Made by a program: the position numbers and the translations under genes | Shown here: positions 31,101 to 39,284 of the stretch, piece by piece | Position numbering within the stretch: position 1 is the first letter of the stretch | How the letters are laid out: each line of letters starts with the position of its first letter | Notes under the pieces: model-generated | Database searches by the model: none | What the model saw: the letters and a program-made list of their open reading frames with translations, nothing else | What the model was told of the DNA's origin: nothing | DNA from: Planctomycetia bacterium | GTDB taxonomy: Bacteria; Planctomycetota; Planctomycetia; Pirellulales; Thermoguttaceae | Direction: 5' to 3' | Length of the DNA stretch: 64,000 bases | NCBI GenBank assembly: GCA_030527015.1 | Contig: JAUNBR010000014.1 | Span: 1 to 64,000 of the forward strand

Positions 31101-31516
31101 TTTTTTTGCGAAAAATTTCTGATCGTTATGTACTGCTTCCGTCTGATAAAATCTCAGATCTGGACATTCACGTTCTGGATAATTATCAGGCGGGCGCAGT
31201 TCGGACATCAAAAAATCTTTCGGGTGGTGAGACTTTTTTAGTTAGTCTTTCGCTGGCCCTGGGCCTGGCGGCCATGGCGGGAAAAGAAGTGAGTATGGAC
31301 ACTCTGTTTTTAGATGAGGGTTTCGGTACTCTGGACGAAGAAACACTGGATGTGGCGTTAAATGCCCTGGGAACGATTCAGCAGTCAGGTAAAATCATCG
31401 GTATTATTTCCCATGTAAGCGCCTTACAGGAACGACTTACAGCTCAGATTAAAGTAACACATGTCGCGCAGGGACGGAGTGAAATTTCGGGGCCAGGCAT
31501 ACGTAAAATAAAGTAA
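28133..31516 (+). CDS. sbcC: SbcC-like AAA/SMC-type exonuclease subunit
   Basis: 1,127 residues. The N-terminal Walker A is GPTGVGKST (about residues 37-45), followed by a Q-loop segment. Two long coiled coils flank a zinc hook, CPLC, near residue 525. The C-terminal half has the ABC signature LSGGE, then Walker B LFLDEGFGTLDEET (about residues 1028-1075). This is the Rad50/SbcC architecture. With SbcD (Mre11) it cleaves hairpins and protein-blocked DNA ends, and in E. coli it removes long palindromes after replication. No sbcD lies next to it. That activity is notable in a genome full of palindromic repeats. The start is supported by CAGAGGAG. Confidence 0.95.
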   Translation: MEILKLTFENLNSLTGAWEIDFTDEAFHREGIFAITGPTGVGKSTLLDAVCLALYGKTPRLKNISNTQNEIMSLQAGRCSAGVTFRTKEGDFRASFSQRRAGDRPDGNLQMVKREFARICNLETGEAEILSDQKTQSTRDLVEEYIGLDFNQFTRAVLLSQGNFADFLNASSSERATILERLTKTDIYSKISQKIYERQGVEASEFKFLEAKLEGITFLSSEEMAKKEIFLVQLQQVEKTLETYLNETQKLLNWREKLAELETKQKWFQKEKIDFEKRKEAFIPKIQKWERAQGAVCINSDYQAFLNAKDVWESDVKERCQMEKTLQEMRSVREELQKEREKLKFLLKERETEAALSDVVPVLREQINSLNTLFHSFLLQQKMDVENWQRVISLRKKIAEEEVPLKEDEKKIQETEHIRKELEKKSEELLAGKEVGDIQREERSLKRYMEILASMEESVELYQKTREFLQKLAKRQKKLQDIFEIREKFCRQAEQKTEQLKEKLNHEKLKMNFARQRENLRPGQPCPLCGAKEHPYAEIGETVMQDEMKIKLNQAESAQKLEEKKRENTAHRLSLTKKQMRNQSNFFEEKESNFIELKEAFLEELREGQRKWEEELYGDGIQEYLELEVNDAHVLEIIKKKRQRFQLRKNGIQKIIAEIQQLHQKQMSIQKEVEDFRKILDARRMKFYEMINEESRLSGGIQTEKDNREKEQQKIILFRKNMWEKASPFITGKSLLPSEVSQLSEKLSDYSGRDFPEDHSDLARFFEEETAQWNALFQILFQREEERKKLERSFTEVENKLNVCEGQILLQENYKKERALKWEKDEADYRNAEMHWSKVLARSSFKDMQDFLDAQMEEAQRRSIEKTQKEMSAEAHALQEKIQENERKLAEEREKNFTEKTEDELKRQRERLSQAKDENLKKQGELHHEISRSRREQARYDQEWRKIQEKLATVNRWKKLNDLIGSKNGDKFKNFAQHLTFTALLRHANIFLRKISDRYVLLPSDKISDLDIHVLDNYQAGAVRTSKNLSGGETFLVSLSLALGLAAMAGKEVSMDTLFLDEGFGTLDEETLDVALNALGTIQQSGKIIGIISHVSALQERLTAQIKVTHVAQGRSEISGPGIRKIK

Positions 31517-31526
31517 CGTAAAGTTT

Positions 31527-31687
31527 TATACCCGGCACACTAAAATTTTAGCTTTTCGGACATTTCGTGATGTATGAAATGCTCTGGTTTCTCGTTCTGT
31601 GCATGCTGGTTTTCCTTTAAATTTCCATTTTGTGCTGGTCTGCTGGTGGAAATGAAAAGCGAAAATTCGTAGTACCTGGGTATGAAA
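31527..31687. repeat. DPE composite: forward left part joined to a reverse copy
   Basis: Starts as a forward copy (TATACCCGGCACACTAAAAT, CATTTCGTGATGTATGAAATG). It then changes into a reverse copy (GCTGGTTTTCCTTTAAATTT ... GCGAAAATTC ... ACCTGGGTAT). It fills the sbcC-hemB gap. Confidence 0.65.
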
Positions 31688-31716
31688 AATGAAATTAGTA
31701 TAAAATGGAGTATAAA

Positions 31717-32718
31717 ATGCAAAATTTTTTGGGTCATTTTCCGCAGGTGCGTATGCGGCGATTACGTCAGAATCCGATTATTCGGAAAATGGTGCAGGCA
31801 TATCATCTTCGTCCGGAACAGCTGATTTTACCTCTTTTTATTCGTGAAGGCCGTGGCGTGAAACATGAAATTTCGTCCATGCCTGGTATTTATCAGATGT
31901 CACTGGATATTCTGGCGGAAGAAGTTCGGTGCGTGGAATCACTGGGAATCGGAGGTGTTTTACTTTTTGGTATTCCAGAGAAAAAAGATGAAATGGGATC
32001 CGATGCACTTTCGTCTCGAGGAATTATTGCGCGGGGAATCGAGACGGTGAAAAAAAATGCGCCGAATCTTTTGTGTGTTACTGATTTATGTTTTTGTGAA
32101 TATACCAGTCATGGTCACTGTGGCTGTCTGACGGAAATCGCGGGAAGAACGGATGTCGATAATGATGCCACGCTGAAAATGATTCAGCAGCAGGCTCTGG
32201 TACATGCCAGAGCAGGTGCGGATTTACTGGCGCCCAGCGGAATGATGGATGGGATGATAAGTGCCATGCGTACTGCACTGGATGCGGAAGGATTTTCTCA
32301 TTTACCGATTATGAGTTATGCGGTGAAATACGCAGGAAGTTTTTATGGGCCTTTTCGGGACGCGGCGGAAAGTGCTCCTCAGTCAGGGGACCGCCGGAGT
32401 TATCAGATGGATCCCGCTGCGCTTTCAGAAACGGCTCTGAGGGAAACTGCGCTGGATCTGGCGGAGGGGGCGGATATCGTGATGGTGAAACCTGCTCTGG
32501 CATATCTGGATATTCTTCGGCTGGTAAGAGAACATTTTCCGGGAGTTCCGCTGGCAGCGTATAATGTTTCGGGGGAATACAGTATGGTAAAGGCCGCAGC
32601 GCAGCGAGGATGGTTGGATGAAAAATCCGTCGTGATGGAAAGTCTCCTCGGAATGTCTCGGGCAGGTGCTGGGATCCTCATTACTTACTGGGCGAAAAAT
32701 GTCGCGGAATGGATTTAA
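31717..32718 (+). CDS. hemB: Delta-aminolevulinic acid dehydratase (porphobilinogen synthase)
   Basis: 333 residues from the ATG at 31717, preceded by TGGAG. An ATG at 31705 would add four residues. HemB condenses two 5-aminolevulinate molecules to porphobilinogen in tetrapyrrole synthesis. The zinc-site cysteines of the C-x-C-x7-C motif (CFCEYTSHGHC) lie near residues 125-135. The two active-site lysines lie in AVKYAGSFYGPF (about 203) and MVKPA (about 256). Length and motif order match the family. No other haem genes are adjacent. The upstream DPE composite runs to within about 20 nt of the ATG. Confidence 0.97.
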   Translation: MQNFLGHFPQVRMRRLRQNPIIRKMVQAYHLRPEQLILPLFIREGRGVKHEISSMPGIYQMSLDILAEEVRCVESLGIGGVLLFGIPEKKDEMGSDALSSRGIIARGIETVKKNAPNLLCVTDLCFCEYTSHGHCGCLTEIAGRTDVDNDATLKMIQQQALVHARAGADLLAPSGMMDGMISAMRTALDAEGFSHLPIMSYAVKYAGSFYGPFRDAAESAPQSGDRRSYQMDPAALSETALRETALDLAEGADIVMVKPALAYLDILRLVREHFPGVPLAAYNVSGEYSMVKAAAQRGWLDEKSVVMESLLGMSRAGAGILITYWAKNVAEWI

Positions 32719-32741
32719 AATGGAGTTAAATAGATACGGGT

Positions 32742-32848
32742 TTATCCCGATACACTATAAAATTCCGCTTTCTCGGCATTTTTTGCTTCGCTGAAAATAC
32801 CTGCGTTCAGAGCATCACAAAACGGAAATATAAAGTGGAACCAGTATA
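32742..32848 (+). repeat. DPE, forward, full length
   Basis: TATCCCGATACACTATAAAA, TCGGCATTTTTTGCTTCGCTG, and right arm ending GTGGAACCAGTATA. Close to consensus. Confidence 0.94.
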
Positions 32849-32884
32849 AACTTTTATTTTGTATGGACATTCATGTTTTTTATG

Positions 32885-33005
32885 CACGATGCACCTTAAA
32901 CTTTTATTTCCTCGTCTGCGTGAGACAGACATTTATATTTCATGATATGTAAAAAGTCTGGTTTAGTGGCTGCATAAAAAAGGAAATGTTAAGTAGGATC
33001 CGCAT
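32885..33005 (+). repeat. DPE, forward, diverged
   Basis: CACGATGCACCTTAAACTTT, a rearranged centre with GTCTGCGTGAGACAGAC, then TGCATAAAAAAGGAAATG and AAGTAGGATCCG. Confidence 0.5.
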
Positions 33006-33191
33006 AAGAGGAATTCTGTGAAAGAAGCAGAATGTTCTGGAGAATTAAAATTTTGCCGTACTCCGGATATAAAAACAGAACGTATGGACAGTATAAAAAG
33101 GGAAGTTTAAAGTGGCGTGATCATAATTGAGATGAAGATATGAAGATATAATGATAAAAGACTGTATGCAGCGAAAAAGGGAGAGAGAAAT

Positions 33192-34916
33192 ATGTATATA
33201 CCAAAAATTGTAATCGTGGGACGTCCGAATGTGGGAAAATCCAGTCTTTTTAACTGGATCGTCGGAAAGCGGCTTTCGATCGTAGATCCACAGGCTGGGG
33301 TAACCCGAGACTGGATGAGCAGCGAAATCGAAATAGAGGGCCGAGTTTTTGAAATTTTTGACACGGGCGGAATGGGAATTCTGGATCCGGATAACCTTAC
33401 CGAGGATATCGAGAATCAGATTCAGACGGCGATCGAAATGGCAGATATGATTCTTTATGTGGTGGATGCACGTGAAGGAGTGGTTTCTCTGGATGAACAT
33501 GTCGCGCGGCGTCTGCGCCGGCTGGCGATTCCCATTCTCTGTGTGGCGAATAAGGTGGATCACCCGAAATTTGAGAATCATATCCATGATTTTTATCGTT
33601 TTGGCTGGGATATAATTTCTGTTAGTGCAAAAGAAAAACGTGGACGTGATGAGTTACAGGAATATATTTTGGAACATCTGCCTGAAAAAATGCAGAGAGA
33701 TATGGGCGAAGATGCGGATTCGAAAATGCTGGATATGGATTCCGTGATGAAAATCGCGATCGTCGGGCGGCGAAACACAGGGAAAAGTACCTTCGTAAAT
33801 ACGCTGGTGAAATTTCCTCGGATGATCGTCAGTAATGTGGCGGGTACGACACGTGACAGCGTGAATGTGCAGTTCGAGATGGACGGCAAAAAATTTATCG
33901 CAGTCGACACGCCAGGTTTTCGGCGCCGGGTGAGTGTAAAGACGAATGTCGATTATTATGGTACGCACCGGGCGCAGAGGAGTGTACGTTTCGCGGATGT
34001 AACGCTTATGTTTTTTGACTGTTCCTCGCAGATCAGTAAAGTGGATAAACAGTTAGTGGCGTATATCGCGCAGGAAAATAAGCCCTGTATTTTTGTGGTA
34101 AATAAATGGGATTTAATGAAAGACCACATGAAAACAGATGCCTGGGCGGATTATCTTCGGGATACGTTTCCGACCATGTGGCATGTTCCGATCGCGTTTA
34201 TTACCGGGCAGACGGGGAAAAATGTGAAAACACTTTTAAATCATGCTCAGATGCTTTTTAAACAGGCCAGAACACGGGTTCATACCAGTAAACTGAACCG
34301 GCTCGTGAGGGCAGCTCTGATGTACAGTCCACCGCCGCTTTATCGGACGACACGTCCCAAGATTTATTTTGCCACTCAGACAGGAATTCTTCCGCCGACG
34401 ATCGTGCTGTTTTGTAATAATCCGGACATGTTTTCTCCGACGTATCGTCGGTACATGCTCAGCGTGATTCGGGATCAGCTGGATTTCGGAGAAGTTCCCA
34501 TCCGACTTTTTTTTAGAAAGCGTGAGGCGAATGATAAGCGTGATGACGTGGAGGCACATCTGGCGGAAGTGCGGGAGAAGAAACAAAATGCGGCCAGCCT
34601 GAAAAAACAGGAAGAAATTCAGGCGTGGTTTGAGGCGCAAGCATATTATGAAGAAAAGTATCATGCCCAGATTCAGACTCTTCAGGAAGAGGAGCCGGAA
34701 ACAGAGGTGGATATGGACGAGTTTCCCGGAGAGGATATGGATTTTCCTGTGAATGAAAATGAAGCTGCACATATGGAAGAGGAGGATTCATTTTTAGAAG
34801 AAAATGATAATTCTGAAACAGAGGAAAAAGATTTTGATTTGTCGCAAGAAACATTTTTGAAGCCTGGCGGAGAAGTTTTTCTTGTGGACGATGATTTTGG
34901 GGATACGGATGAATAA
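33192..34916 (+). CDS. der: Ribosome biogenesis GTPase Der (EngA)
   Basis: 574 residues with two tandem GTPase domains. G1 motifs are GRPNVGKSS (residue 10) and GRRNTGKST (residue 192). G3 motifs are DTGG and DTPG. G4 motifs are NKVD and NKWD. A KH-like C-terminal domain ends near residue 460. Der acts in 50S subunit assembly. The usual length is 440-490 residues. The remaining 100 or so here form an acidic, Glu/Asp-rich tail (E-E-E-P-E-T-E-V-D-M-D-E) that is probably disordered. GGGAGAGAG precedes the ATG. In the second G1 motif the usual P-N-V-G is R-N-T-G; the lysine and serine/threonine that bind nucleotide are kept. Confidence 0.97.
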   Translation: MYIPKIVIVGRPNVGKSSLFNWIVGKRLSIVDPQAGVTRDWMSSEIEIEGRVFEIFDTGGMGILDPDNLTEDIENQIQTAIEMADMILYVVDAREGVVSLDEHVARRLRRLAIPILCVANKVDHPKFENHIHDFYRFGWDIISVSAKEKRGRDELQEYILEHLPEKMQRDMGEDADSKMLDMDSVMKIAIVGRRNTGKSTFVNTLVKFPRMIVSNVAGTTRDSVNVQFEMDGKKFIAVDTPGFRRRVSVKTNVDYYGTHRAQRSVRFADVTLMFFDCSSQISKVDKQLVAYIAQENKPCIFVVNKWDLMKDHMKTDAWADYLRDTFPTMWHVPIAFITGQTGKNVKTLLNHAQMLFKQARTRVHTSKLNRLVRAALMYSPPPLYRTTRPKIYFATQTGILPPTIVLFCNNPDMFSPTYRRYMLSVIRDQLDFGEVPIRLFFRKREANDKRDDVEAHLAEVREKKQNAASLKKQEEIQAWFEAQAYYEEKYHAQIQTLQEEEPETEVDMDEFPGEDMDFPVNENEAAHMEEEDSFLEENDNSETEEKDFDLSQETFLKPGGEVFLVDDDFGDTDE

Positions 34917-34928
34917 ATCGGTGTTCTT

Positions 34929-35035
34929 TTATCCTCGAGGTACTATAAATTTTCGCTTTTCAGGTATTTTTGCTTCGTTAAAAATACCTGGCTTTCAGAA
35001 CTTCACGAAACGGAAATTGAAACGAGAACCAGTAT
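34929..35035 (+). repeat. DPE, forward, full length
   Basis: CTCGAGGTACTATAAATTTT at the left. The inner stem AGGTATTTT/AAAATACCT has the T-A instead of C-G pair. The right arm ends GAGAACCAGTATG. Confidence 0.93.
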
Positions 35036-35082
35036 GAATTCCGCTTCCCTGGTGTTTTGTTTAGCGCGGAGAATACCTGGTT
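35036..35082 (+). repeat. DPE, forward, centre fragment
   Basis: CCGCTTCCCTGGTGTTTTGT and GAATACCTGG only; both arms are lost. Confidence 0.5.
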
Positions 35083-35177
35083 TTATGCCCGAGGTACTAT
35101 AAATTTTCATTTCTCCGGTATTTTTGCTTCGAGGAAAATACCTGTGGCTTTAAGTGCTGTATAAAATGGAAATTTAT
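35083..35177 (+). repeat. DPE, forward, right arm truncated
   Basis: GCCCGAGGTACTATAAATTT, inner CCGGTATTTTTGC/GAAAATACC, and the right arm stops after GGAAATTTA. Confidence 0.82.
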
Positions 35178-35191
35178 GCCCGATGCATTAT

Positions 35192-35300
35192 TATACCCGA
35201 TACACTATAAATTTTTGCTTTCCAGGCATTTTTGCTTCGCTAAAAATACCTGGCTTTCAGAACCTCACGAAACGGAAATTTAATGGAGAATCAGAGTATA
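35192..35300 (+). repeat. DPE, forward, full length
   Basis: TATACCCGATACACTATAAA, GGCATTTTTGCTTCGCT, and right arm GGAAATTTAATGGAGAATC then GAGTATA. Confidence 0.95.
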
Positions 35301-35393
35301 AAGAAGAACCGGCAGAAGACATATCGGGAATAAAATGGTATCTTGGTTTCACAGAGCCTTTTCGTTTTTATGCGTGGAGGAGTGACGGAGTGT

Positions 35394-35500
35394 TTATATC
35401 GGATACACGATATAAGATTCTGATTTTTGGCATTTTCTTGGTGAAAATACCTGAAAGAAGAGCCGTCTTAAACGGAAATTTCAGGAAGAACCAGATATAT
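35394..35500 (+). repeat. DPE, forward, full length
   Basis: TATATCGGATACACGATATA, TTGGCATTTTC/GAAAATACC, AGCCGTCTTAAACGG and AAGAACCAGATATAT. It ends 27 bp from the pyrophosphorylase stop codon. Confidence 0.85.
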
Positions 35501-35526
35501 GACGGAATGGAAAAAAAGGTGCGCGA

Positions 35527-36924
35527 TTATTGAAGCAGAATTTCTTTTTCTGTAAAAACGGTGCCTGGAGAAAGGCGTGTTTTTAATTCGTTCATGGACG
35601 TGGCGAAAGAGGGCGCGATTTCCACCAGCGCATCTGGAGGAAATATGATGTTCGCGGCGCGGAGCCATTTTTTGTAAAGCTGACAGAGATGTGTAGTCAC
35701 GGGAACCGGATCATCCTTTAGCGTGGTAAAAATTTCTTCGCGTTCCATTTCCAGGACGAGAGGAGACTGGGCATAAGGTAAGATGTCAAAAATGAAGCGT
35801 TCTGGTTTTATACCGTCCACTTTTTGTCCATAAGAATTTATTTTACGTAAAGGAAAATGCCAGGGAATACTCTGAGGGTCATTCAGAATTTTTTGCGTTA
35901 TTTGGCGCATGAAAGAAAGCTCCAGAACGTGGATGCCGACGCTTCCTGCCCAGAAGGTAAGGCGGCCCGTTTCGTCACGCATTTCCGCGAAAGAGTCGGG
36001 AAAGTCCAGATATTCGACGATAGAAATTTTATTGTCAGGTTTACGGCGAACGATATTTCCCACACGTTCCTGGGCAGTATTTTTTTTCACGGCCAGAAGT
36101 GTCATTTCACTGCCGGTATTTAAATGAGAAGTTAAAATTTCCGGTGCGGCGATCGGAACCAGAGGATTATCCACATGAAAGGTGAAAACTGATTTTATGC
36201 CATGATGCTCCATATCTGTATAAGCACCGCTGTGATGCAGAGCGGGTAAAAGACCGCCATGACCGTCTGGGCCAAAACATAAATGTCCCTCATCCTGCAG
36301 CAAAAGTTCACCGGAAGTGGGGGAAAACGCAGGCATTTCCCCCTGCTGAAAAATGAAAATTTGTTCTTGCGGAATTCCAAAATAATTATTTTGGCTCAGA
36401 TAAGACCGGGTATCTTCGTCCGTGGCTCTGCTGGTCATGAGATATATTCGTAATGTCGTGGCGTATTTTTGTTGAACGCGACGAATTTTCTCAAAATGGA
36501 TTTCAAAAAGAGTTTTTTGTGTCAGAGGAGTGATCGGGAAAGTTCCTTTCGGCGCAAAATAATTTAGTCGGGAGCCGACACCTCCCGCCAGTAGGATAAG
36601 TGCCAGTTTCCCCTGCTGAAGATATTTTTCTCCTTCCATATTTTCTTCGCGGTTTTCTGTATCCTCGGGTGAAAGAGAATAAAAATCTTGCGCAGTAAGA
36701 GGCGAAATCTGAAAAGGAAAGCGCCCATTATTTTTTTGAGATTCCTGGTATTTCTGAAAAAATGTCTGCATTAAAGGAAAATTAACCCGTGATAAATCCG
36801 TAAGAAGTGTCTGGCGATTTTTGTCGGACAGTTTCTGTAAATGTTCCCACAGCTTTTTTTGAGAAGTATTCAGCAAAATGTTTCGAAATTTTTCCATTAA
36901 GATGGTTTCGGAAGTTTCTTTCAT
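35527..36924 (-). CDS. UDP-sugar pyrophosphorylase of the eukaryotic UAP1/UGP type
   Basis: 465 residues from the ATG at 36924. The frame is open to a TTG at 36975, and another ATG lies at 36897; none has a strong ribosome-binding site. The nucleotide-binding motif LAGGVGSRL (about residue 120), followed by PKGTFPI, is the glycine-rich signature of UDP-GlcNAc/UDP-Glc pyrophosphorylases. GPDGHGG and FHVDNPL lie further on. It should couple UTP with a sugar-1-phosphate to give UDP-sugar and pyrophosphate for envelope or glycan synthesis. This is the UAP1/UGP2 fold family, not GlmU or GalU. It lies downstream of, and is probably co-transcribed with, the DUF1571 gene. The exact sugar cannot be told. 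Confidence 0.9.
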   Translation of the reverse strand: MKETSETILMEKFRNILLNTSQKKLWEHLQKLSDKNRQTLLTDLSRVNFPLMQTFFQKYQESQKNNGRFPFQISPLTAQDFYSLSPEDTENREENMEGEKYLQQGKLALILLAGGVGSRLNYFAPKGTFPITPLTQKTLFEIHFEKIRRVQQKYATTLRIYLMTSRATDEDTRSYLSQNNYFGIPQEQIFIFQQGEMPAFSPTSGELLLQDEGHLCFGPDGHGGLLPALHHSGAYTDMEHHGIKSVFTFHVDNPLVPIAAPEILTSHLNTGSEMTLLAVKKNTAQERVGNIVRRKPDNKISIVEYLDFPDSFAEMRDETGRLTFWAGSVGIHVLELSFMRQITQKILNDPQSIPWHFPLRKINSYGQKVDGIKPERFIFDILPYAQSPLVLEMEREEIFTTLKDDPVPVTTHLCQLYKKWLRAANIIFPPDALVEIAPSFATSMNELKTRLSPGTVFTEKEILLQ

Positions 36925-37009
36925 AAGTGATTTATAAATAAAGGAGGAAAGAATCAGTTCGTGGCAAAAAAACAAAAAAGGAAAATCCGAATAAATCGTA
37001 AAACTTATT

Positions 37010-38602
37010 TTACTTCTTTTTTATATAATTTTCAAGAACTGACTGATGAAATTTTTGCTCACGCTGTGACATGCGCGGTACAAAATCCCGAAACTGGTAA
37101 TGCGAATTCAGATAACAGAAATCGATATCTGTTAATCCAGGATTTAACTGCTTAATGATATAAATATATTCTTCCAGCACCTCCCCTGGCTGATCGGGAT
37201 GATTCCCCCAGTCATACATGGCCACGCGGATGGGCAGGTCATATTCACGGTCCACCATGACTTCCATACGGAAAAAATCCAGATCGGGACGTTTTTGAGG
37301 AAAGGTTACCTCCAGAGCATAACAAGAACGATTTCCCACACGTGCGTCGGGGTAAAAGCGTACTTTCGCATCTTTTAGAGCCTCTGCATTACTGGAAATT
37401 TGAATCAGCTGTTTCATTAATTTTTGGAATCCTACTTCCGTTACACCGTGTGTGGAGCTGTTTTTTAATGCGGGCGAATCCTGTCCGATAAGCAGAGTGC
37501 GATTATTAAACATGTCACCGGTGCTTACGATAATAGAATGTTCATAGTGGCCTTCCCAAAAAATGAATTCTCTGTTTCTGAATTTTGTGGGAAACTCATA
37601 TTTTGCATAAACGCTAAACGGTTTTTCTCGGACGAAAAGATGCATGACTTCTCGTTCCCTGGTAATGAGATTCGTCTGATCCCATTTATAAAGGATGCAG
37701 TAATAGTCGTGCAGCTCTTCTTCCATCTGAGCCAGACGGTTTTTTGCGTGCTGGTGAAACTTCTGTAAAAGCTGCTGTCCGTCCTGAATGTAAATAGGAG
37801 AAGACTCATCGGCCTGAGCAGAAAATACAGAAGAAGGTGGAATGGATTCATTCGGGTTTTCCGTTTTTTCTCGGGAGGCTTTATTTTGAGCCTGTATTTC
37901 ATCAAAAACTCTTAAAATTTCTTCATGATCAGAATGATGCGTATTTTTGTTTTTCGGTGATAAATTTTGGGGCTCTGCGTTTACTTCAGCATGGGCAGGT
38001 AATTCCGGTACAGGGAGGAATTCTTGAGTGGGTTTATAATGTTTACGAGGAACGTTAGAGCCAGAATTCCCAGAAGACGGTACCTGTTCATAAATCCTTA
38101 AAAGAGGGGAAGGCGAAAGCCGAGGATGATTTTGTGGTGGTTTTATATTTTCTAGGTCTGTTTCACTAGGAATTTTTGCCACCACATAAGGATGGTGAAC
38201 GTTATTCTGGAGTTCCGATTCCTCTGCAAAAGTTTTGTTTGAAGACGCCGAATCTAGAAAGGAGTTCTTTTCTGAAATAAGTTCCTTTTTCTCTGGTACC
38301 TGAGGTGAAGATGGTGTATTCTTGACGGAAGAATTATCTTGCGGCAGTATTCGTCCGAAAGGCACGTGACTTTTTGATTCTGGATTTAAAAATTCCCAGC
38401 CGGCGGGATAAAACGGCTCGTGGGAAAGTGCGGAAAAATCTCTTTCCAGAGAAAGTGGCTTTTTAGGTAAATGGTGTATGATTAATCGAAAAGAATACAA
38501 AATTACGAGTGTACATATACCATAAACGGTAAGTACCAAAAAATAGCTTCCCTGGCGTGTGAAATGAGGAGTCGTATTTTTCTTTTTAAAAAATAGGGTC
38601 AT
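37010..38602 (-). CDS. DUF1571 protein with N-terminal membrane anchor
   Basis: 530 residues from the ATG at 38602, preceded by AGGAT; an upstream start at 38635 would add 11. One transmembrane helix (about residues 20-45) is followed by a long low-complexity linker rich in Ser, Pro, Glu and Asn (about 60-280). A C-terminal domain of about 250 residues matches DUF1571, with the typical ending L-N-P-G-L-T-D-I-D-F near residue 490. DUF1571 proteins are common in planctomycetes and of unknown function. The fold region resembles lipoprotein-carrier-like beta sheets. It probably faces the periplasm. UDP-sugar pyrophosphorylase follows on the same strand. Confidence 0.88.
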   Translation of the reverse strand: MTLFFKKKNTTPHFTRQGSYFLVLTVYGICTLVILYSFRLIIHHLPKKPLSLERDFSALSHEPFYPAGWEFLNPESKSHVPFGRILPQDNSSVKNTPSSPQVPEKKELISEKNSFLDSASSNKTFAEESELQNNVHHPYVVAKIPSETDLENIKPPQNHPRLSPSPLLRIYEQVPSSGNSGSNVPRKHYKPTQEFLPVPELPAHAEVNAEPQNLSPKNKNTHHSDHEEILRVFDEIQAQNKASREKTENPNESIPPSSVFSAQADESSPIYIQDGQQLLQKFHQHAKNRLAQMEEELHDYYCILYKWDQTNLITREREVMHLFVREKPFSVYAKYEFPTKFRNREFIFWEGHYEHSIIVSTGDMFNNRTLLIGQDSPALKNSSTHGVTEVGFQKLMKQLIQISSNAEALKDAKVRFYPDARVGNRSCYALEVTFPQKRPDLDFFRMEVMVDREYDLPIRVAMYDWGNHPDQPGEVLEEYIYIIKQLNPGLTDIDFCYLNSHYQFRDFVPRMSQREQKFHQSVLENYIKKK

Positions 38603-38737
38603 ATCGGCATCCTGCTGCGTATGAAATATATCCAAAAATAATAATAATGTATATTTCTGACTTATAATAAATTTATACTTTCCATCATATTTTTACTGAA
38701 ACAAAAATGGTGGAAAACAAAAAATTATACTGGTGTT

Positions 38738-38826
38738 ATACCTGGTGCATTATAAATTTCCGTTTCACCGGCATTTTCAGGGAAGCAAAAATACTGGTGT
38801 GGCAGAAGTTTATAGCGTATCTGGCA
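38738..38826. repeat. DPE, arm-swapped (left arm at both ends)
   Basis: Opens like a forward copy (TATACCTGGTGCATTATAAA) and closes like a reverse copy (AGTTTATAGCGTATCTGG). The two ends are inverted copies of the same arm instead of the two different arms. Confidence 0.75.
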
Positions 38827-39180
38827 CAAAATAAATCCGGAAAAAATAATAATCTTACATTAAATAATAGCTTATAAAAATTAGCCATGTTTTTTTTCTT
38901 TAGGATAAATTTTAACTTTTGTGAAATTTTTTAGGAAAATTTTTACAAAAAGACGGATTATATGGAATATACAGAGTGGCGTGTGTCGTAAAAATCATAT
39001 TTAGAAACCATCTCTGTGAGGAAAGGAAGTATTTTGAGGAATTAATTAAATCTGAAAATACAGTAATTTTTTGATTTTTTATCATAATGTTCAGACTGGG
39101 ACAAAACAGTTCTGTTTTCAGAAAACAGTGTATGGTAAATTTTAAATGATATATTTTGTGTGGTTAAGTAAAAATAATTT

Positions 39181-39284
39181 TGTACCCGATACACTATAAA
39201 TTTCCGCTTTTCCAGCATTTTGCTCCGCTGAAAATGCCTGCTTCGAGAACCGCATAAAACGGAAATGAAAGTGGAAACAGTATA
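39181..39284 (+). repeat. DPE, forward, full length
   Basis: TGTACCCGATACACTATAAA, CCAGCATTTTGCTCCGCTG, and right arm GGAAATGAAAGTGGAAACAG then TATA. Confidence 0.94.

Larger units (their letters stand above)
32719..33191. other. hemB-der spacer
   Basis: 473 bp with one full forward DPE, one diverged forward DPE and right-arm traces near 33085-33115. No gene or clear terminator seen. Confidence 0.6.
34917..35526. other. der / UDP-sugar pyrophosphorylase convergent spacer, DPE array
   Basis: 610 bp made almost entirely of forward DPE copies and fragments: 34929, 35036 (fragment), 35083, 35192 and 35394. This is the densest cluster in the window. No terminator for either gene was recognised. 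Confidence 0.8.

Noticed and set aside
34929-35500. CRISPR array
   Set aside because: Repeat units are about 105 bp, imperfect and without regular unique spacers; no cas genes in the window.
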